Assembly: GCA_047626155.1 (NCBI GenBank)
Contig: JBLHRR010000028.1
Location: 1 to 44,090, forward strand
Reading direction: 5' to 3'
DNA from: CALGLS01 sp047626155
GTDB taxonomy: Bacteria > Bacteroidota > Bacteroidia > Chitinophagales > Saprospiraceae
Length of the DNA: 44,090 nt
In this document: positions 43,127 to 44,090 of the stretch, piece after piece
Position numbering within the stretch: the first letter of the stretch is position 1
Layout: each line of letters begins with the position of its first letter
The notes under the pieces: generated by a model
The model's database searches: none
Told to the model about the DNA's origin: nothing
What the model saw: the letters and a program-made list of their open reading frames with translations, nothing else
Translations under genes and position numbers: made by a program

Positions 43127-44090
43127 TTCTACAACCACCTTCCCCGTCCAAACCCCAGCATCTCCAACAAGCCAAAAGATATAAATCCCTTCTTCCTGTC
43201 CAGACAAATCCACCAAACTGGTTCCGTTAAAGAATTGTTTTAAAATTATTTCACCCCTCAGATCATACACTTTTAAGACAACCTCCTCCTCCCCTACATT
43301 TACCCAAACCTTACCCAAAGTTGGATTCGGATGAACACTTGCCTCTAAAGTAGACAGTGTTTTAATACCAACGATCAGGTCTTCTCCATCGCAGTCTTCA
43401 TCAATTCCATTATTCGGTATTTCGATACCGGCAGGATTTATATCAGCATCTTCATCATTACAATCATCCGCAAGAACGTAGCCGTCCATATCAAGATCAT
43501 CGTCCAAACTTGCGGGGTTACAATCGTCATCTGTGCCATTATAAACAATCTCCACAACTCCGGGATTGACAGAAGCATCCTCATCATCACAATCATCCAC
43601 AAGGTCGTAGCCATCCTGATCCAGATCGTCATCTAAGGTAAGAGGATTGCAATCATCGTCTTTGCCATTATAAACTATTTCTAAGGCGCCGGGATTAACA
43701 GCGGCGTCATTCTCATCACAGTCTTCATCAGAATGATAGCCGTCCATATCGGCATCTATGATTAGAATTATGCCATCACAATTTTCATCTACATCATTAT
43801 TCGCAATTTCCGTAGCCCCTGGATTAATCGCCGCATCCATTTCATCACAGTCCTCATCAGAATTGTAACCGTCCATATCTTCATCTATCACCTCCGCAAT
43901 ACCATTGCAATCTTCATCTATATCATTATTTGGAATCTCTATAGCTCCTGGATTTGCAGCAAAATCATTATCATCACAATCTACATCTGAATTGTAGCCA
44001 TCCATATCCGCATCTATCACCTCCGCAATACCATTGCAATCTTCATCTATAGCGTTATTCGGAATCTCTATAGCTCCTGGATTTGCAGCA
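43124..44090 (-). CDS. MopE-type metal-binding repeat protein with T9SS sorting domain, 5' end outside window
   Basis: This is the open C-terminal part of a larger secreted protein. Repeats of about 43 residues follow D-x-D-x-DGY....DCD-x-xD-x-x-x-NPGA-x-EI-x-x-N-x-x-D-x-x-CDG. At least five and a partial sixth are present, of the kind called MopE putative metal-binding motifs (Asp loops that bind Ca or Cu, with paired Cys). After the repeats, VHPNPTLGKVWVNVGEEEVV to TGKVVVE is a type IX secretion C-terminal domain, so the protein is exported and probably attached to the cell surface. The frame continues to the window edge; the Met/Val start seen near 44020 is internal. Repeat number may vary by recombination. 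Confidence 0.93.

Overview
The window comes from a low-to-medium GC member of the Bacteroidota, probably a marine Saprospiria/Lewinella-like lineage (the lineage is inference). Supporting evidence seen in the sequence: two type IX secretion C-terminal sorting domains, a PorP/SprF protein next to a PorE-like TPR/beta-propeller/OmpA protein, signal peptides ending in A-Q, absence of clear Shine-Dalgarno sites, and several -7 boxes of the form TAnnTTTG, two of them with TTG exactly 20 bases upstream. Most genes are housekeeping or envelope genes. The intergenic DNA is unusually rich in palindromes and dispersed repeats.

Layout. 1-726: end of a secreted lamin-tail-domain-like gene with an apparent frameshift near its start. 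998-7040 (minus): FKBP lipoprotein, two paralogous TPR proteins, a beta-barrel protein and coaX. The last three form a tight operon, coaX > barrel > TPR. 7183-8712: purH. 9091-9701: a carboxypeptidase-regulatory-like gene broken by a 225-bp element that has inverted terminal repeats and a 5-bp target duplication. 9786-13418: thymidine kinase, a protein of unknown function, pfkA and a rhomboid protease. 13540-18544: secreted M4 metallopeptidase with a beta-propeller and T9SS tail, a small lipoprotein, and a GT9 heptosyltransferase. 18907-23591: PorP/SprF, the PorE-like OmpA protein, a DUF1573 lipoprotein, and a Cys/Lys-repeat secreted protein with a near-perfect promoter and terminator. 23793-24227: a Nudix hydrolase.

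24762-29154 is the most interesting metabolic block: a CBS/cysteine-synthase-like PLP enzyme, an NAD-dependent epimerase, a classical SDR and an alpha-oxoamine synthase, all on the plus strand and ending in a strong terminator. The alpha-oxoamine synthase and SDR fit sphingoid-base synthesis. The cysteine-synthase-like enzyme makes sulfonolipid (capnine) synthesis from cysteate an attractive alternative. A DPM1-like glycosyltransferase, a polytopic membrane protein, a two-domain VOC protein and a DoxX protein follow.

33380-39698 (minus) is a heavy-metal efflux locus: a small His-rich exported protein, a CusA/CzcA RND pump fused to a TolC-like outer-membrane factor, and a His-rich CusB-like adaptor. 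A lipoprotein GH2 beta-mannosidase follows on the plus strand. The window ends in a MopE-type metal-binding repeat protein with a T9SS tail. Its stop codon and last codons are tandemly duplicated together with a CATCGT microsatellite.

The dispersed elements include a 124-bp palindromic element present twice (12467 and 22245), a GGTAACCGC...CTACG family (four copies), a hairpin-plus-ACCGCAA family (two copies) and a TTCCCACTATCGCGC motif family. No tRNA, rRNA, CRISPR array or phage gene was seen.
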